A stretch of 34,516 bases of DNA from JBJFCE01 sp964437825 (GCA_964437825.1 CAYTIH010000028.1:1-34516); one strand, 5' to 3'. Shown: positions 8,060 to 17,509, counted from the stretch's first letter. Notes: generated by a model from the sequence alone, not told the origin. A program made the numbers and translations.

Positions 8060-9205
8060 TTATGACCTTTTCGGCTGCGCCGTATCACTGCAAGCCTGTT
8101 CAATTAATGCCGCGGTCTGCTTTGCGGCATCCGGATTAATATATTTACGCTGTGCCTTTTTCATAACCGCTGCCATTTCCGCATCATTCGCCAGTAAAAT
8201 TCCCTGTGAAATCTGCGTTTTTCTGCGCGTTGAGCCAAGGGACATTCCTCTTGCATGAAAGAATTCCATATTACAATTCTCACATCCCGGAATCGGGTCC
8301 GTATGCACTAACGGTACATTTCTGACTGCGGCCTCCGTTGTTGTCAGCCCTCCCGGCTTTGTAAAGACCACATCCGCCGCCATCATGTAATCCGCAACCT
8401 GTCTGGTAAAACCTATGACATACACATTATTTTTGTTTTTCATTTCCCTTATCAGAATCTGTTTCATCCGCTTATTATTTCCACAGATAATGACAATCGT
8501 ATCCTCCGCTTCTATCCGCTGCACCAGTTCCAAAGAAAACAGCGGAACCTTTCCATATCCCATGCTCCCCGCCATTACCAGATAACAGCTTCCCCGCTGC
8601 GGAAGTCCGAGGCGTTTTCTGGCAGCCTCCTTCGTATCCTCTTTGGAAAAGGAAAGCCCGGTCGGAATCCCATAGGAATAAATCAATTCATCCGGAATTC
8701 CTCTTTTCACACATTCCTCCCGAAGCTCCTCCTGCGCAATGACATAATAATCCGCTCTGGTTTCTTCAAAAAAGGGAATACAGGTATAATCAGTTGCCAC
8801 AAAGATAAACGGCTGCTTCAGGCTCTGCCTTCTTTTCATATAGGTCATGGTTTCCGCACAAAACAAATGCGTTGTCAAAATCACATCACAGGGATGCTTT
8901 TCTATATATTCGGAAAGATACGGCGCCATTCTCCCGTTCATCCAATATACAGGAGACCAGATTCTTCTGGACGACAGCTTAGATCCCAGAAAATAACAAA
9001 ACCTGAATATGATAGGAACATATTTTACAATTTCCACATATGTCCCGCCGACGATCTTGGCGCGTCTCTTTGTGGCAAGCGCCATCATATCCAGCGCCCT
9101 TGCCTCATATCCCATTGTATTCAGGGTCTCCTCCAGCGCTTTTGCCGCTGCATTATGACCGCCTCCCGTACTGCATGAAAGAATCAATACTCGTTTTTTT
9201 TCCAT
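8060..9205 (-). CDS. Diacylglycerol glucosyltransferase-like GT (UgtP/MGDG synthase type)
   Basis: A 381-residue GT-B glycosyltransferase of the MGDG synthase/UgtP group. The N-terminus MEKKRVLILSCSTGGGHNAAAKALEE is the hallmark of that group (glycine-rich loop with histidine). The C-terminal half carries the nucleotide-sugar binding segment FTKPGGLTTTEAAVRNVPLV. Relatives transfer hexose from a UDP-sugar to diacylglycerol, giving glycolipids and lipoteichoic acid anchors at the cytoplasmic face of the membrane. Neighbouring plsY supports a lipid role. The best Shine-Dalgarno (GGAGGG) is about 15 bases from the ATG, rather far; no better start is present. It is preceded by the truA remnant after 46 bases on the same strand. 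Confidence 0.85.
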   Translation of the reverse strand: MEKKRVLILSCSTGGGHNAAAKALEETLNTMGYEARALDMMALATKRRAKIVGGTYVEIVKYVPIIFRFCYFLGSKLSSRRIWSPVYWMNGRMAPYLSEYIEKHPCDVILTTHLFCAETMTYMKRRQSLKQPFIFVATDYTCIPFFEETRADYYVIAQEELREECVKRGIPDELIYSYGIPTGLSFSKEDTKEAARKRLGLPQRGSCYLVMAGSMGYGKVPLFSLELVQRIEAEDTIVIICGNNKRMKQILIREMKNKNNVYVIGFTRQVADYMMAADVVFTKPGGLTTTEAAVRNVPLVHTDPIPGCENCNMEFFHARGMSLGSTRRKTQISQGILLANDAEMAAVMKKAQRKYINPDAAKQTAALIEQACSDTAQPKRS

Positions 9206-9251
9206 GTTTATCAGAAAGCTCCCTCCGATCCATCCATCATCACGGCTGGCT

Positions 9252-9935
9252 CTATAACCTATATTCTACATGCATCAGGCATAATCCGCAAGCAGGAACC
9301 ATAGGACCTGCCTGCTGTCGCTCCCCGTTTTGCAGGATATCTTTCATGTCCTCCGGCTGCTTTTTGCCGGTTCCTACTTCAAGCAGCGTACCTGCCAAAA
9401 TACGCACCATATTATATAAAAAGCCGTCCCCGGTAAAGGTAAACCACAGTTCATCCGCAGACGTTTCCACGCGGATTTCTTCTATTGTACGAACGGCTGA
9501 TTTTTTCATTTTCTTATTTGAGGTAAAAGCTTAGAAATCATGCGTACCGGATAATATAACAGCTGCTGCTTTCATTCTTTCCAAATCCGGCTTTTCCGGG
9601 AACACATAGACATAACGCCTCGTAAACACATCCGGAACCGCCGAGGTTCTGACACGATACCGGTAGGTTTTTCTGACTGCAAGATATCTTGCATGGAATC
9701 GCTCCGGTACCTCTTCCAAGGAAATCACAGCAATATCCTCGGGCAGATAACGGTTGCAGTACTCCATAATATGCTCCGGGGATTTCTGTGTTGACAGGTG
9801 AAAATTTGCGACCTGATATGCGGCGTGCACTCCCGCATCCGTTCTGCCCGAACCGATCACTTCAACCTCCCTGCCATCCAGCCTGCCAAGCACCGCTTCC
9901 AGCTTCCCCTGAATGGTCTGATCCGTCCGCTCCTG
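9252..9935 (-). pseudogene. truA: Broken tRNA pseudouridine synthase A gene
   Basis: TruA converts uridines 38-40 of tRNA anticodon stems to pseudouridine. The frame reads RQERTDQTIQGKLEAV, then GSGRTDAGVHAAYQVANF with the catalytic aspartate, and reaches GTHDF, where an in-frame TAA (9531-9533) interrupts it. After the stop the same frame continues AFTSNKKMKKSAVRTIEEI to the natural C-terminus CGLCLMHVEYRL. Family members have lysine or a similar residue at the stop position, so one base change (AAA to TAA) explains it. The 5' end is also missing: the first 25-30 residues, including the YDGT and GWQ segments, are replaced by the end of the upstream dehydrogenase gene. No ribosome binding site serves the remainder. 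A functional truA elsewhere, for example beside ribosomal protein genes, is expected. Confidence 0.88.
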
Positions 9936-9936
9936 C

Positions 9937-10920
9937 CTACAGTACCTGCCATGGATTTTCTTCTCCGTTCATGAAGCGTTTACAACCGATCAGAGAGTCC
10001 GCAACCATAGTATGGATTGCATTGTCCGTATAGAACGCCATATGATGACTGACTGTGACATTGGGAAATCCTCTGAGGATTGCAATATCCGTATTTTTCA
10101 GAATATCCGATTTATGATCATAATAATATAAACCGAATTCGTTCTCAACCACATCCAAAGCGACGGCTCCGATTTTGCCGTTTTTTATTTCTTCTATCAA
10201 CGCGGGAATATCAATTAAGGAGCCTCTCGCCGTATTCACAAGGATCACGCCCTCTTTCATCTTCGCCATCGTTTCATGATGAATCAGATGATAATTTGCA
10301 TCCGTCAGCGGCGTATGAAGCGTAATCACATCCGACCTTTCAAGCAGCTCATCCAGAGTAACATATTCCGCATTTGCCTTTACTTCCTCACACGGATACA
10401 GGTCATAGGCGAGTATTTTGCATCCAAAGCCCGTCAGATCACGGATGACAGTCCGCCCGATCCTTCCCGTGCCGATCACGCCGACCGTCAAATCCTTTAA
10501 TTCCTTTCCCAGACAGCCCTTCAAGGTATAATCCTGAATATTGGTTCTTTCGATAATCCGCTTCATATTCCGAATACTCATCAGGATCAGCATAACGGCG
10601 TAATCCGCTACGCCGTCCGGTCCGTAAGGCGCATTTGCCACATGAATGCCGTATTCCTTTGCAGCCTCCAGATCAATATGATCGTAACCGATTGTCCTGG
10701 TTGCAAGATAGCGTACTCCCGCCTCATGAAACTTCGCAACCAGCTCCCTTGGTATTTTAGAGGTAATGATATCCGCACACTCGCATCCTCTCGCAAGCTC
10801 AATATTGGACAAATCCGGCGCATCGCGGCAGATCACAAGCTCTATCCCAAGCTCCTTACTATACTTATCGAACCACTTTTTTTCATCAAAATCCCGATAA
10901 TTATATACTGCAACCTTCAT
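9937..10920 (-). CDS. D-isomer-specific 2-hydroxyacid dehydrogenase (D-LDH-like)
   Basis: A 327-residue NAD-dependent dehydrogenase, closest in pattern to D-lactate dehydrogenases and VanH. It shows the Rossmann motif GVIGTGRIGRTV (147-158), the catalytic arginine in NTARGSLID (Arg232), the acidic member in DVVENEFGLYYYD and the histidine in SHHMAFYT (His293). GLYYYD is characteristic of the D-LDH subgroup, which reduces pyruvate to D-lactate. GGGGATTTAT before the ATG at 10920 makes this the start rather than upstream ATGs at 10932 or 10941. Its stop TAG overlaps the residual truA frame, and truA homology begins at that point, so a deletion has joined the two genes. The last residues (ENPWQVL) may be native or altered by that event. 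Confidence 0.88.
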   Translation of the reverse strand: MKVAVYNYRDFDEKKWFDKYSKELGIELVICRDAPDLSNIELARGCECADIITSKIPRELVAKFHEAGVRYLATRTIGYDHIDLEAAKEYGIHVANAPYGPDGVADYAVMLILMSIRNMKRIIERTNIQDYTLKGCLGKELKDLTVGVIGTGRIGRTVIRDLTGFGCKILAYDLYPCEEVKANAEYVTLDELLERSDVITLHTPLTDANYHLIHHETMAKMKEGVILVNTARGSLIDIPALIEEIKNGKIGAVALDVVENEFGLYYYDHKSDILKNTDIAILRGFPNVTVSHHMAFYTDNAIHTMVADSLIGCKRFMNGEENPWQVL

Positions 10921-10965
10921 ATAAATCCCCATTCCGAACAACTACATGATAAAAATGATGTTCAC

Positions 10966-12297
10966 TTATTTCCCGCTTTCCATTTTCTCTTTCTTCTCTC
11001 TGAGTTTTTCGATGAATTCGCGCTTGATGTCATTGTATTTATTGTCATTGATCCAGTCTATCTCATCATCCGCATCGTCGCTAAAATTCATCGTACCGAG
11101 CTCATCCTGAAGCTCGTCCTGAAGCTCCGACTCTCCCGGCTCATCCAAGCGGATACAGTCCATGTCCTCCTTGTCCAGCATTCTGAAATCGTTTACTTTT
11201 TTGACAAGCAGTCTTAGACTGTTCTTCGTGATATCAAAGACACCGGCATCATTTAAATTAATCAGAATCATTCCGATCGGTACAGCCACAATCATTCCCA
11301 ATATGCCGGCAAGCTTATATCCGATATATAATAAAAACAGAGTCGGAATCGGCTTGACCCCAATGGAATCCCCTATGAATTTCGGCTGTATCAGCTGCCT
11401 GATCAGCTGTCCGACTCCCCATATAATCAAAAGTCCGACCGCGGTTTTTAAATCCGCGCTGATCACCTTAATAACGGCCCATGGAATTAATACCGTTCCG
11501 GTTCCGAATACCGGAAACAAATCCAGAACCGCAATCAACAGCGCAAATAAAAATGCATAATTCACGCCCAGAATCATAAGTCCGATCACCAGAAGGATAT
11601 ACATCCACACTTCAATCCGAAGCTGTGCAAGGAAATAGCCGCCGACTGCCTTTTTCATACTCCGGTATCCCAGCATCCATTTCTGCTGTATGGATAGAGG
11701 AATATATTTTTTAAAAAAATTTGTCAGGTAATCCCGCTCCGCCACAAAAAAGTAAGAGGATAACAGACACATAATTATGGCGATCAATACTCCCGGTATA
11801 CTTCTGGCAAAGTTACCGATGGCGTTCATGGTCGGACTGCTGATTTCCCCAATGAAAGTGCCGATATAAGTATTCAGATTTTCGGAAACCGCTGTCAGCG
11901 TTTCCTGCATATTTTCAGGAAGCTTCTTATAAAAAATCTGCCAGCGGTCTCCCACATGCTGCAGACTCTCCTCAAAATTCTGCCAAATCTCCGGCAGATC
12001 CGTGATAAATTCAATTCCCTGCGTTACCAGCTTCGACAGCAGCAGATATACGACGCCGACCACGGCCGCAATGACCAGTATAATAACGACAGCGGATACT
12101 GCTTTACGCCTGACCTTCAGTTTCTTTTCCAAAAAATGAACCAGCGGATTTGCAATGGCCGCAATGATCCAGCCAATCACAAAAGGCATAAAAAAAATCA
12201 ACAGTTTTGGAACAACAAAGATAAACAGCAATAATATAGCCACTGCAATCGCAAGATTAAGCGCAACCTTCACATACTGCCTGAAATCTTTATTCAT
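10966..12297 (-). CDS. AI-2E family transporter (YtvI-like membrane protein)
   Basis: A 443-residue integral membrane protein of the AI-2E transporter family. Hydrophobic segments lie at about 11-70, 152-185 and 210-350, including the conserved IAVLDLFPVFGTGTVLIPWAV and the C-terminal PIPTLFLLYIGYKLAGILGMIVAVPIG. Members include the autoinducer-2 exporter TqsA, Na+/H+ antiporter-like proteins and the sporulation protein YtvI; substrate cannot be assigned. A soluble acidic tail (about 375-443) contains a short duplication, ELQDELQDEL, and ends in a charged helix. GGAGGAAGAAC precedes the ATG. It lies 15 bases downstream of engB and 46 upstream of the dehydrogenase gene on the same strand. Confidence 0.88.
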   Translation of the reverse strand: MNKDFRQYVKVALNLAIAVAILLLFIFVVPKLLIFFMPFVIGWIIAAIANPLVHFLEKKLKVRRKAVSAVVIILVIAAVVGVVYLLLSKLVTQGIEFITDLPEIWQNFEESLQHVGDRWQIFYKKLPENMQETLTAVSENLNTYIGTFIGEISSPTMNAIGNFARSIPGVLIAIIMCLLSSYFFVAERDYLTNFFKKYIPLSIQQKWMLGYRSMKKAVGGYFLAQLRIEVWMYILLVIGLMILGVNYAFLFALLIAVLDLFPVFGTGTVLIPWAVIKVISADLKTAVGLLIIWGVGQLIRQLIQPKFIGDSIGVKPIPTLFLLYIGYKLAGILGMIVAVPIGMILINLNDAGVFDITKNSLRLLVKKVNDFRMLDKEDMDCIRLDEPGESELQDELQDELGTMNFSDDADDEIDWINDNKYNDIKREFIEKLREKKEKMESGK

Positions 12298-12312
12298 GTT
12301 CTTCCTCCATTC

Positions 12313-12909
12313 CTAAACCTCAGCCGGCATCAGCAGCTGATCAATATACTCATAAATCTCATCCCGTCCCTGCTTTGATTGCGCGGAAAACGGGAAAATG
12401 AGTGTATCCTTCTGCGTCCCCAGTCCCGTTCTGATCATCTTCAGATGCTTCTGTATCTGACTCCGGTTGATCTTGTCCAGCTTCGTTGCGATGATAACCG
12501 GATGATATCCCTGCGATAAGATCCATTCATACATCTGTTTATCGTTGGCCGAAGGCTCGTGTCTGATATCAATTAACAGAAATACCGCCCTGAGCTGCCC
12601 CGATTTGTGCAGATAGTTTTCAACCATTCTTCCCCATTTCTGCTTCGTTTCCCGGGAAACGCCTGCGTACCCATAGCCCGGCAGATCCACCAGATACAAA
12701 TTGCCGTTAATATTATAAAAATTGATTGTCTGCGTCTTTCCGGGCTTTTCGCTGACTCTCGCAAAGTTCTTCCGATTCATCAGCGCGTTAATCAGGGAGG
12801 ATTTCCCGACATTACTTTTTCCCGCAAACGCAATCTCCGGAAACTGATGCTCGGGTATGGCACTGGTAATCCCACAGACAGTTTCTAATTCCACACTTTT
12901 TATGACCAA
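12313..12909 (-). CDS. engB: Ribosome biogenesis GTPase EngB/YsxC
   Basis: A 198-residue GTPase needed for assembly of the large ribosomal subunit. G1 GKSNVGKSS, G3 DLPGYG and G4 TKLD motifs are present, as is the family-specific FARVSEKPGKTQTINFY around G2. Length is standard. The start is TTG at 12909: AAGGAGACATAC precedes it with correct spacing, and the family N-terminus (VIKSVELETVCG) follows. It lies 27 bases downstream of lon on the same strand; the lon-engB pair is conserved in Firmicutes. Confidence 0.95.
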   Translation of the reverse strand: MVIKSVELETVCGITSAIPEHQFPEIAFAGKSNVGKSSLINALMNRKNFARVSEKPGKTQTINFYNINGNLYLVDLPGYGYAGVSRETKQKWGRMVENYLHKSGQLRAVFLLIDIRHEPSANDKQMYEWILSQGYHPVIIATKLDKINRSQIQKHLKMIRTGLGTQKDTLIFPFSAQSKQGRDEIYEYIDQLLMPAEV

Positions 12910-12936
12910 GTATGTCTCCTTTCCGCTGCATTACAG

Positions 12937-15303
12937 TCAGGCTTTATGACTTCCTGCAGGCTTTCGGTCTTTTGCAGCCTGCCCGTCCGCAAAGGCTAAT
13001 GCAATGACCTCATCCATGGATTCTACATAGTGAATGTTGAGACCTCCCGTAATTTCTTTTGAGATTTCTTCCACATCCTTTTCGTTCTGAGCGGGCACGA
13101 TAACCGTCGTAATCCCGGCTGCAGCTGCCGCAAGCAGCTTCTCCTTTAACCCGCCGATCGGCAGAACACGCCCTCTGAGCGTAATTTCTCCGGTCATAGC
13201 CAGATCGGCCTTCACCGGTATCCCGGCAATCGCAGAAAGCATGGCAGTTGCCATTGTAATCCCCGCGCTCGGACCGTCCTTGGGAACTGCGCCCTCCGGA
13301 ATATGAATATGGAAATCATTCTTTTTAAAGCAGTCCGCCGGAACATGGTATCTGCCTGCAACAGAACGAATGTAACTGATTCCCGCCATCGCCGATTCCT
13401 TCATAACATCTCCGAGCTGTCCGGTAAGCTCTATGTCCCCCTTACCGGGCATTTTATTTACCTCTATCTGAAGGGTTTCACCTCCGACGCTGGTCCATGC
13501 AAGACCACGGACAATTCCTATCTCATCGGTTTGATTTTTCATATCGGTACGGTATCTTACCTTGCCCAGAAATTTCTCCAGATTCCCGTTCGTAACATGA
13601 ATTTCCTTTTTTTTCTTTTGCAGCAGCTCCCTTGCCGCCTTTCTGCAGATTTCTCCTATTTTACGCTCAAGTTCACGAACCCCGGCTTCCCTTGTGTATC
13701 CTTGAATGATCCGGCGAAGGGCGCCGTCGCTGATGGTCAGCTGTCCTTTTTTGAGACCGTTTTTCCCGGTTACCTTCGGAATTAAATGCTTCTTTGCAAT
13801 ATGAAATTTCTCGTTTGCCGTATAGCTTGTCACCTCAATCAGCTCCATACGGTCCAACAACGGTCTCGGAATCGTCTCTACGCTGTTCGCTGTCGCAATA
13901 AAGAATACCTCCGATAAATCCACCGGAATTTCCACATAGTGATCCCTGAAATGATGATTCTGTTCTCCGTCGAGGACCTCCAGCAAAGCAGATGAGGTAT
14001 CCCCTTTATAATCACTGCTTACCTTATCAATTTCATCCAGCAGCAAAAGCGGATTTTTCACGCCTGCCTGTTTCAGCGCCTGTATGATTCGTCCGGGCAT
14101 AGCTCCCACATAGGTTTTCCTATGCCCTCTGATCTCGGCTTCATCCCTGACTCCGCCCAAACAGATTCTGACATACTTTTTGTTCAGCGCCTCTGCCACG
14201 GATCTGGCAATGGAGGTTTTTCCGGTTCCGGGCGGTCCGACCAGACAAATAATAGCAGCGTCGCTTTGCTTTGTCAGACTTCTGACTGCCAGAAATTCCA
14301 AAATACGCTCTTTTACCTTATCAAGGCCGAAATGATCCCTATCCAGAATCTCCTTGGCATGTTCGATATCATGATTATCTTTGGAGGCTTTATCCCAGGG
14401 GAGCTCCAGCAATGTCTCGATATATCCGCGTTCAACCGCGCTCTCCGAGCTGCTTCCCGCAACACTCTTAAACCGGGATATCTCCTTAATGATCCTGTCC
14501 TTAACCTCTTTCGATGCCTTTAGCTTTTGTACGTCATCCGTAAACTGATCTGCATCCGAGAAGCTCCGGTCATCACCAAGCTCCTCACGGATATATCCCA
14601 GCTGTTCTCTCAGCAGATATTCCTTCTGGTTCTTATCAACTCTTTTTTTGACGCCTTCATTGAGCTCCACCTTGATTTTGGCAACGTCTATCTCATGATA
14701 GATCAGATCCGCCGCAATCCGGTATCTTTCCGTTACATCCAGTGTTTCCAATACCTGCTGCTTTTTCAAATAGGACAGCGGCATATTCATAACAGCCTCA
14801 TCAATCATTCTTCCAAGGCTATGTATTTCCTCCAGATGGACGCCTATGGACTTTCCCACTCTGGGATAATACTGGCTATACTGTCCGATCAGCTCCTTGA
14901 TGTGTAAAAGACAGGCTTCCTGCTCGGGCGTCTCAGTTTCTTCCTGTTCCATAATAGGCTCATAGCGGCCCTCCAGATAGCTTTCACACGCGGTAAGGCC
15001 TTCAAGCCTTGCCCTGCATCTGCCTTCAACCAGTACGCGCAGAATCTTTTCCGGCAGCTTTGTAAGCTGTTTGATCCGGACAATGGTTCCGATTTCATAT
15101 AACTCATCCGGGCCCGGCGCGGCCGTCTGTGCATCCCGCTGCGTCACCAACAGGATCTGCTGATCCTTTAGCATCGCTGCTTCCACAGCGGCAATGGATT
15201 TTTCCCTGTTCAAATCAAAATGTATAATCAAGCCGGGAAACACGGTCAGCCCGCGTAAAGCGACGACCGGCATCTCCCTGCACGTAATCTCCAATTCTTC
15301 CAT
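12937..15303 (-). CDS. lon: ATP-dependent protease LonA
   Basis: A 788-residue soluble AAA+ protease that degrades misfolded and regulatory proteins. The N-terminal substrate domain (about 8-205) begins MPVVALRGLTVFPG. The ATPase has Walker A GPPGTGKT (356-363) and Walker B LLLLDEID with Asp423-Glu424. The protease domain carries the Ser-Lys dyad: Ser679 in PKDGPSAG and Lys722 in GGLKEKLLAA, the same numbers as in E. coli Lon. Length is normal for LonA. GAGGAAAAT precedes the ATG. It lies between clpX (110 bases upstream, with a hairpin between) and engB. No CIRCE or clear CtsR operator is seen in front of it. Confidence 0.97.
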   Translation of the reverse strand: MEELEITCREMPVVALRGLTVFPGLIIHFDLNREKSIAAVEAAMLKDQQILLVTQRDAQTAAPGPDELYEIGTIVRIKQLTKLPEKILRVLVEGRCRARLEGLTACESYLEGRYEPIMEQEETETPEQEACLLHIKELIGQYSQYYPRVGKSIGVHLEEIHSLGRMIDEAVMNMPLSYLKKQQVLETLDVTERYRIAADLIYHEIDVAKIKVELNEGVKKRVDKNQKEYLLREQLGYIREELGDDRSFSDADQFTDDVQKLKASKEVKDRIIKEISRFKSVAGSSSESAVERGYIETLLELPWDKASKDNHDIEHAKEILDRDHFGLDKVKERILEFLAVRSLTKQSDAAIICLVGPPGTGKTSIARSVAEALNKKYVRICLGGVRDEAEIRGHRKTYVGAMPGRIIQALKQAGVKNPLLLLDEIDKVSSDYKGDTSSALLEVLDGEQNHHFRDHYVEIPVDLSEVFFIATANSVETIPRPLLDRMELIEVTSYTANEKFHIAKKHLIPKVTGKNGLKKGQLTISDGALRRIIQGYTREAGVRELERKIGEICRKAARELLQKKKKEIHVTNGNLEKFLGKVRYRTDMKNQTDEIGIVRGLAWTSVGGETLQIEVNKMPGKGDIELTGQLGDVMKESAMAGISYIRSVAGRYHVPADCFKKNDFHIHIPEGAVPKDGPSAGITMATAMLSAIAGIPVKADLAMTGEITLRGRVLPIGGLKEKLLAAAAAGITTVIVPAQNEKDVEEISKEITGGLNIHYVESMDEVIALAFADGQAAKDRKPAGSHKA

Positions 15304-15351
15304 ATTTTCCTCATTCCTGCGCAGCCACGCGCATCATTTCCATGTATATAG

Positions 15352-15380
15352 CAAAACGCCGCCCTCCAGGCGACGTTTTG
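15352..15380. terminator. Hairpin between clpX and lon
   Basis: CAAAACG-C-CGCC pairs with GGCG-A-CGTTTTG around a five-base loop (15364-15368): 11 pairs with one mismatch. The U-tract is part of the stem on both strands, so it may act as a bidirectional or partial terminator that lowers clpX read-through into lon. Confidence 0.55.
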
Positions 15381-15412
15381 TAATCTACTTCATTTGCAGG
15401 ACTTTACATCGT

Positions 15413-16654
15413 CTACCTATGAATTACCGTAGGCTCACTGATACCGTCCACAACATCCTTTGTTATGATGCATTCTTCAATTGTCTCATCGGACGGAATC
15501 CGGTACATTAAATCCATCATGACGGATTCCATTATGGACCGAAGTCCTCTTGCACCCGTCTTTCTCTCCATTGCCTTTTGGGCAATTGTTTCAATCGCTT
15601 CCGGCTCAAAGGAAAGCTTTACATGATCAAAGCTGAACAGCTTCTGATATTGCTTGATCAGCGCACTCTTGGGCTCCCTTAAGATCCTCACAAGCGCATC
15701 CTTGTCCAGACCCTCCAGCGATACGTTAATGGGAACACGTCCCACAAATTCCGGTATCAATCCGAACTTAACCAGATCCTGCGGAGTTACCTGTTTTAGC
15801 AGGGTACCCAGATCCTTTTCGGTTTTATCCGCAATCTCCGCGTTAAATCCGATGGATTTTCGATCCAGCCTTGTCTCCACGATTTTCTCGAGTCCGTCAA
15901 AGGCTCCGCCGCAGATAAACAGTATATTCGTGGTATCGATCTGGATCAGCTCCTGATGGGGATGTTTTCTGCCTCCCTGCGGGGGCACGGAAGCAACAGT
16001 GCCTTCCACAATCTTTAACAGTGCCTGCTGAACGCCTTCTCCGGATACATCCCTTGTAATGGATACATTCTCACTTTTCTTTGTAATCTTGTCGATTTCA
16101 TCAATATAGATAATACCGTACTGCGCACGCTTTACATCATAGTCGGCCGCCTGTATCAGTTTCAGGAGAATATTCTCAACATCCTCGCCTACATAGCCTG
16201 CTTCCGTTAACGTGGTTGCATCTGCAATTGCAAACGGAACGTTGATAATCTTTGCCAGCGTCTGTGCCAAATAAGTCTTACCGGAACCGGTGGGACCGAT
16301 CATAATGATATTGCTTTTCTGCAATTCAATATCATCGTCATCCGCCGGTGCGGTTACTCTTTTATAATGGTTGTAGACCGCAACGGACAAAACCTTCTTT
16401 GCGGTTTCCTGTCCGATTACATATTCATCCAAAAACTCTTTAATCTCTACAGGCTTTAAAAGATTGATCTCCATTTCATCCGATATGATATCATCATTTT
16501 CTTCCTCTTCTTCGATAATATCTGCACAGATATCAACACATTCATCACAAATATAGACACCGGATGGCCCTGCTATCAATTTTTTCACCTGTTCCTGCGT
16601 TTTACCGCAAAAAGAGCATCTGATTTCTTTGTCGTCTGAATTCTTTGAAGCCAT
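15413..16654 (-). CDS. clpX: ATP-dependent Clp protease ATP-binding subunit ClpX
   Basis: A 413-residue AAA+ unfoldase that feeds proteins into ClpP. The N-terminal zinc-binding domain has Cys13, Cys16, Cys36 and Cys39. The AAA+ module shows Walker A GPTGSGKT (120-127), the pore loop GYVG (153-156), Walker B IIYIDEID with Asp185-Glu186, and the RKH loop (229-231). The ClpP-docking loop region lies between RKH and the sensor motifs. Length is normal. The ATG at 16654 is preceded by GGGGAG about 10 bases away. It lies 30 bases downstream of clpP on the same strand. Confidence 0.97.
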   Translation of the reverse strand: MASKNSDDKEIRCSFCGKTQEQVKKLIAGPSGVYICDECVDICADIIEEEEENDDIISDEMEINLLKPVEIKEFLDEYVIGQETAKKVLSVAVYNHYKRVTAPADDDDIELQKSNIIMIGPTGSGKTYLAQTLAKIINVPFAIADATTLTEAGYVGEDVENILLKLIQAADYDVKRAQYGIIYIDEIDKITKKSENVSITRDVSGEGVQQALLKIVEGTVASVPPQGGRKHPHQELIQIDTTNILFICGGAFDGLEKIVETRLDRKSIGFNAEIADKTEKDLGTLLKQVTPQDLVKFGLIPEFVGRVPINVSLEGLDKDALVRILREPKSALIKQYQKLFSFDHVKLSFEPEAIETIAQKAMERKTGARGLRSIMESVMMDLMYRIPSDETIEECIITKDVVDGISEPTVIHR

Positions 16655-16684
16655 TTTGGCGTTACTCCCCGGTCTTTCAGATTT

Positions 16685-17290
16685 TTAATCTTCTTTCTTC
16701 GCCATATCGTCACGTCTGGATACGACTCTGTCAATCAAACCATATTCCACGGCTTCCTGTGCGGTCTTCCAGTTATCACGTTCCGTATCGGCAACGATTT
16801 CCTCATATGTTTTTCCCGTATTTTCCGCAAGCAGACGGTTCAGCTTTTCCTTGGTCTTCTGCATATGCTTTGCAGCAATTTCAATTTCGGTTGCCTGACC
16901 CTGGGCTCCGCCAAGCGGCTGATGAATCATGATTTCGGCATTTGGCAGCGCCAGACGTTTTCCCTTCGCGCCTCCCGCAAGCAGAAACGCGCCCATACTG
17001 GCAGCCATGCCGATGCACATGGTGGACACATCACATTTTAAATACTGCATGGTATCATAAATCGCCATGCCCGCTGTCACAGAGCCTCCCGGGCTGTTAA
17101 TATACAGATGGATATCCTTATCGGGATCCTCCGCTTCCAAAAAAAGCATCTGCGCAACAACAAGGCTTGCTGTTGTATCATTTACTTCCTCTCCCAGGAA
17201 AATAATTCTTTCCTTTAATAATCTTGAAAAAATGTCATAGGAACGTTCTCCGCGGCTAGTCTGTTCAATGACGTAAGGAACTAAACTCAT
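16685..17290 (-). CDS. clpP: ATP-dependent Clp protease proteolytic subunit ClpP
   Basis: A 201-residue serine protease that forms a tetradecameric chamber with ClpX or ClpC. The triad is Ser98 in GMAASMGA, His123 in MIHQP and Asp172 in ADTERD. NSPGGSVTAGMAIYDTM is the oxyanion-hole region. AAGGAGG lies 9 bases before the ATG. The gene sits between tig and clpX, the standard arrangement. A stretch with nested inverted repeats (17311-17424) precedes its ribosome binding site and may regulate it. Confidence 0.97.
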   Translation of the reverse strand: MSLVPYVIEQTSRGERSYDIFSRLLKERIIFLGEEVNDTTASLVVAQMLFLEAEDPDKDIHLYINSPGGSVTAGMAIYDTMQYLKCDVSTMCIGMAASMGAFLLAGGAKGKRLALPNAEIMIHQPLGGAQGQATEIEIAAKHMQKTKEKLNRLLAENTGKTYEEIVADTERDNWKTAQEAVEYGLIDRVVSRRDDMAKKED

Positions 17291-17310
17291 ATCTTATGAC
17301 CTCCTTAACC

Positions 17311-17424
17311 GGTAACTGCCCTATCGCATTCATCCCGTTTCCCCGGGATAAGCCCGAGCCGTTACCTTTATGATTTCTTTCATAACGATTATCTGCCACT
17401 TGGCATAAAACTTCAAGAAATCAT
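17311..17424 (-). ncRNA. Structured leader region upstream of clpP
   Basis: Two nested folds lie in the tig-clpP gap. The clpP-proximal one is closed by GGTAAC/GTTACC (17311-17316 with 17361-17366) and contains the hairpin ATCCCG/CGGGAT (17332-17337 with 17344-17349). The distal one is closed by a perfect 10-bp repeat ATGATTTCTT/AAGAAATCAT (17370-17379 with 17415-17424) and contains TGCC-acTT-GGCA (17394-17405). Neither ends in a U-run, so they do not look like terminators. Boundaries and function are inferred; no known RNA family was recognised. Confidence 0.45.
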
Positions 17425-17509
17425 CCGCTTATTTTCTATAAATTTTTCATTTTCTTTAGAATTATATTACAGTTCAGCCTTGCGGCTTCTTTCGCAATCC
17501 GTGAAATCA

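Noticed and set aside
11162..11560. A 132-codon plus-strand open frame over the AI-2E family gene
   Set aside because: It is fully antisense to a clear membrane protein gene and has no recognisable domain or start signal.
17291..17509. T-box or known riboswitch before clpP
   Set aside because: No T-box motif or recognised ligand-binding core was found; only generic nested hairpins are visible.
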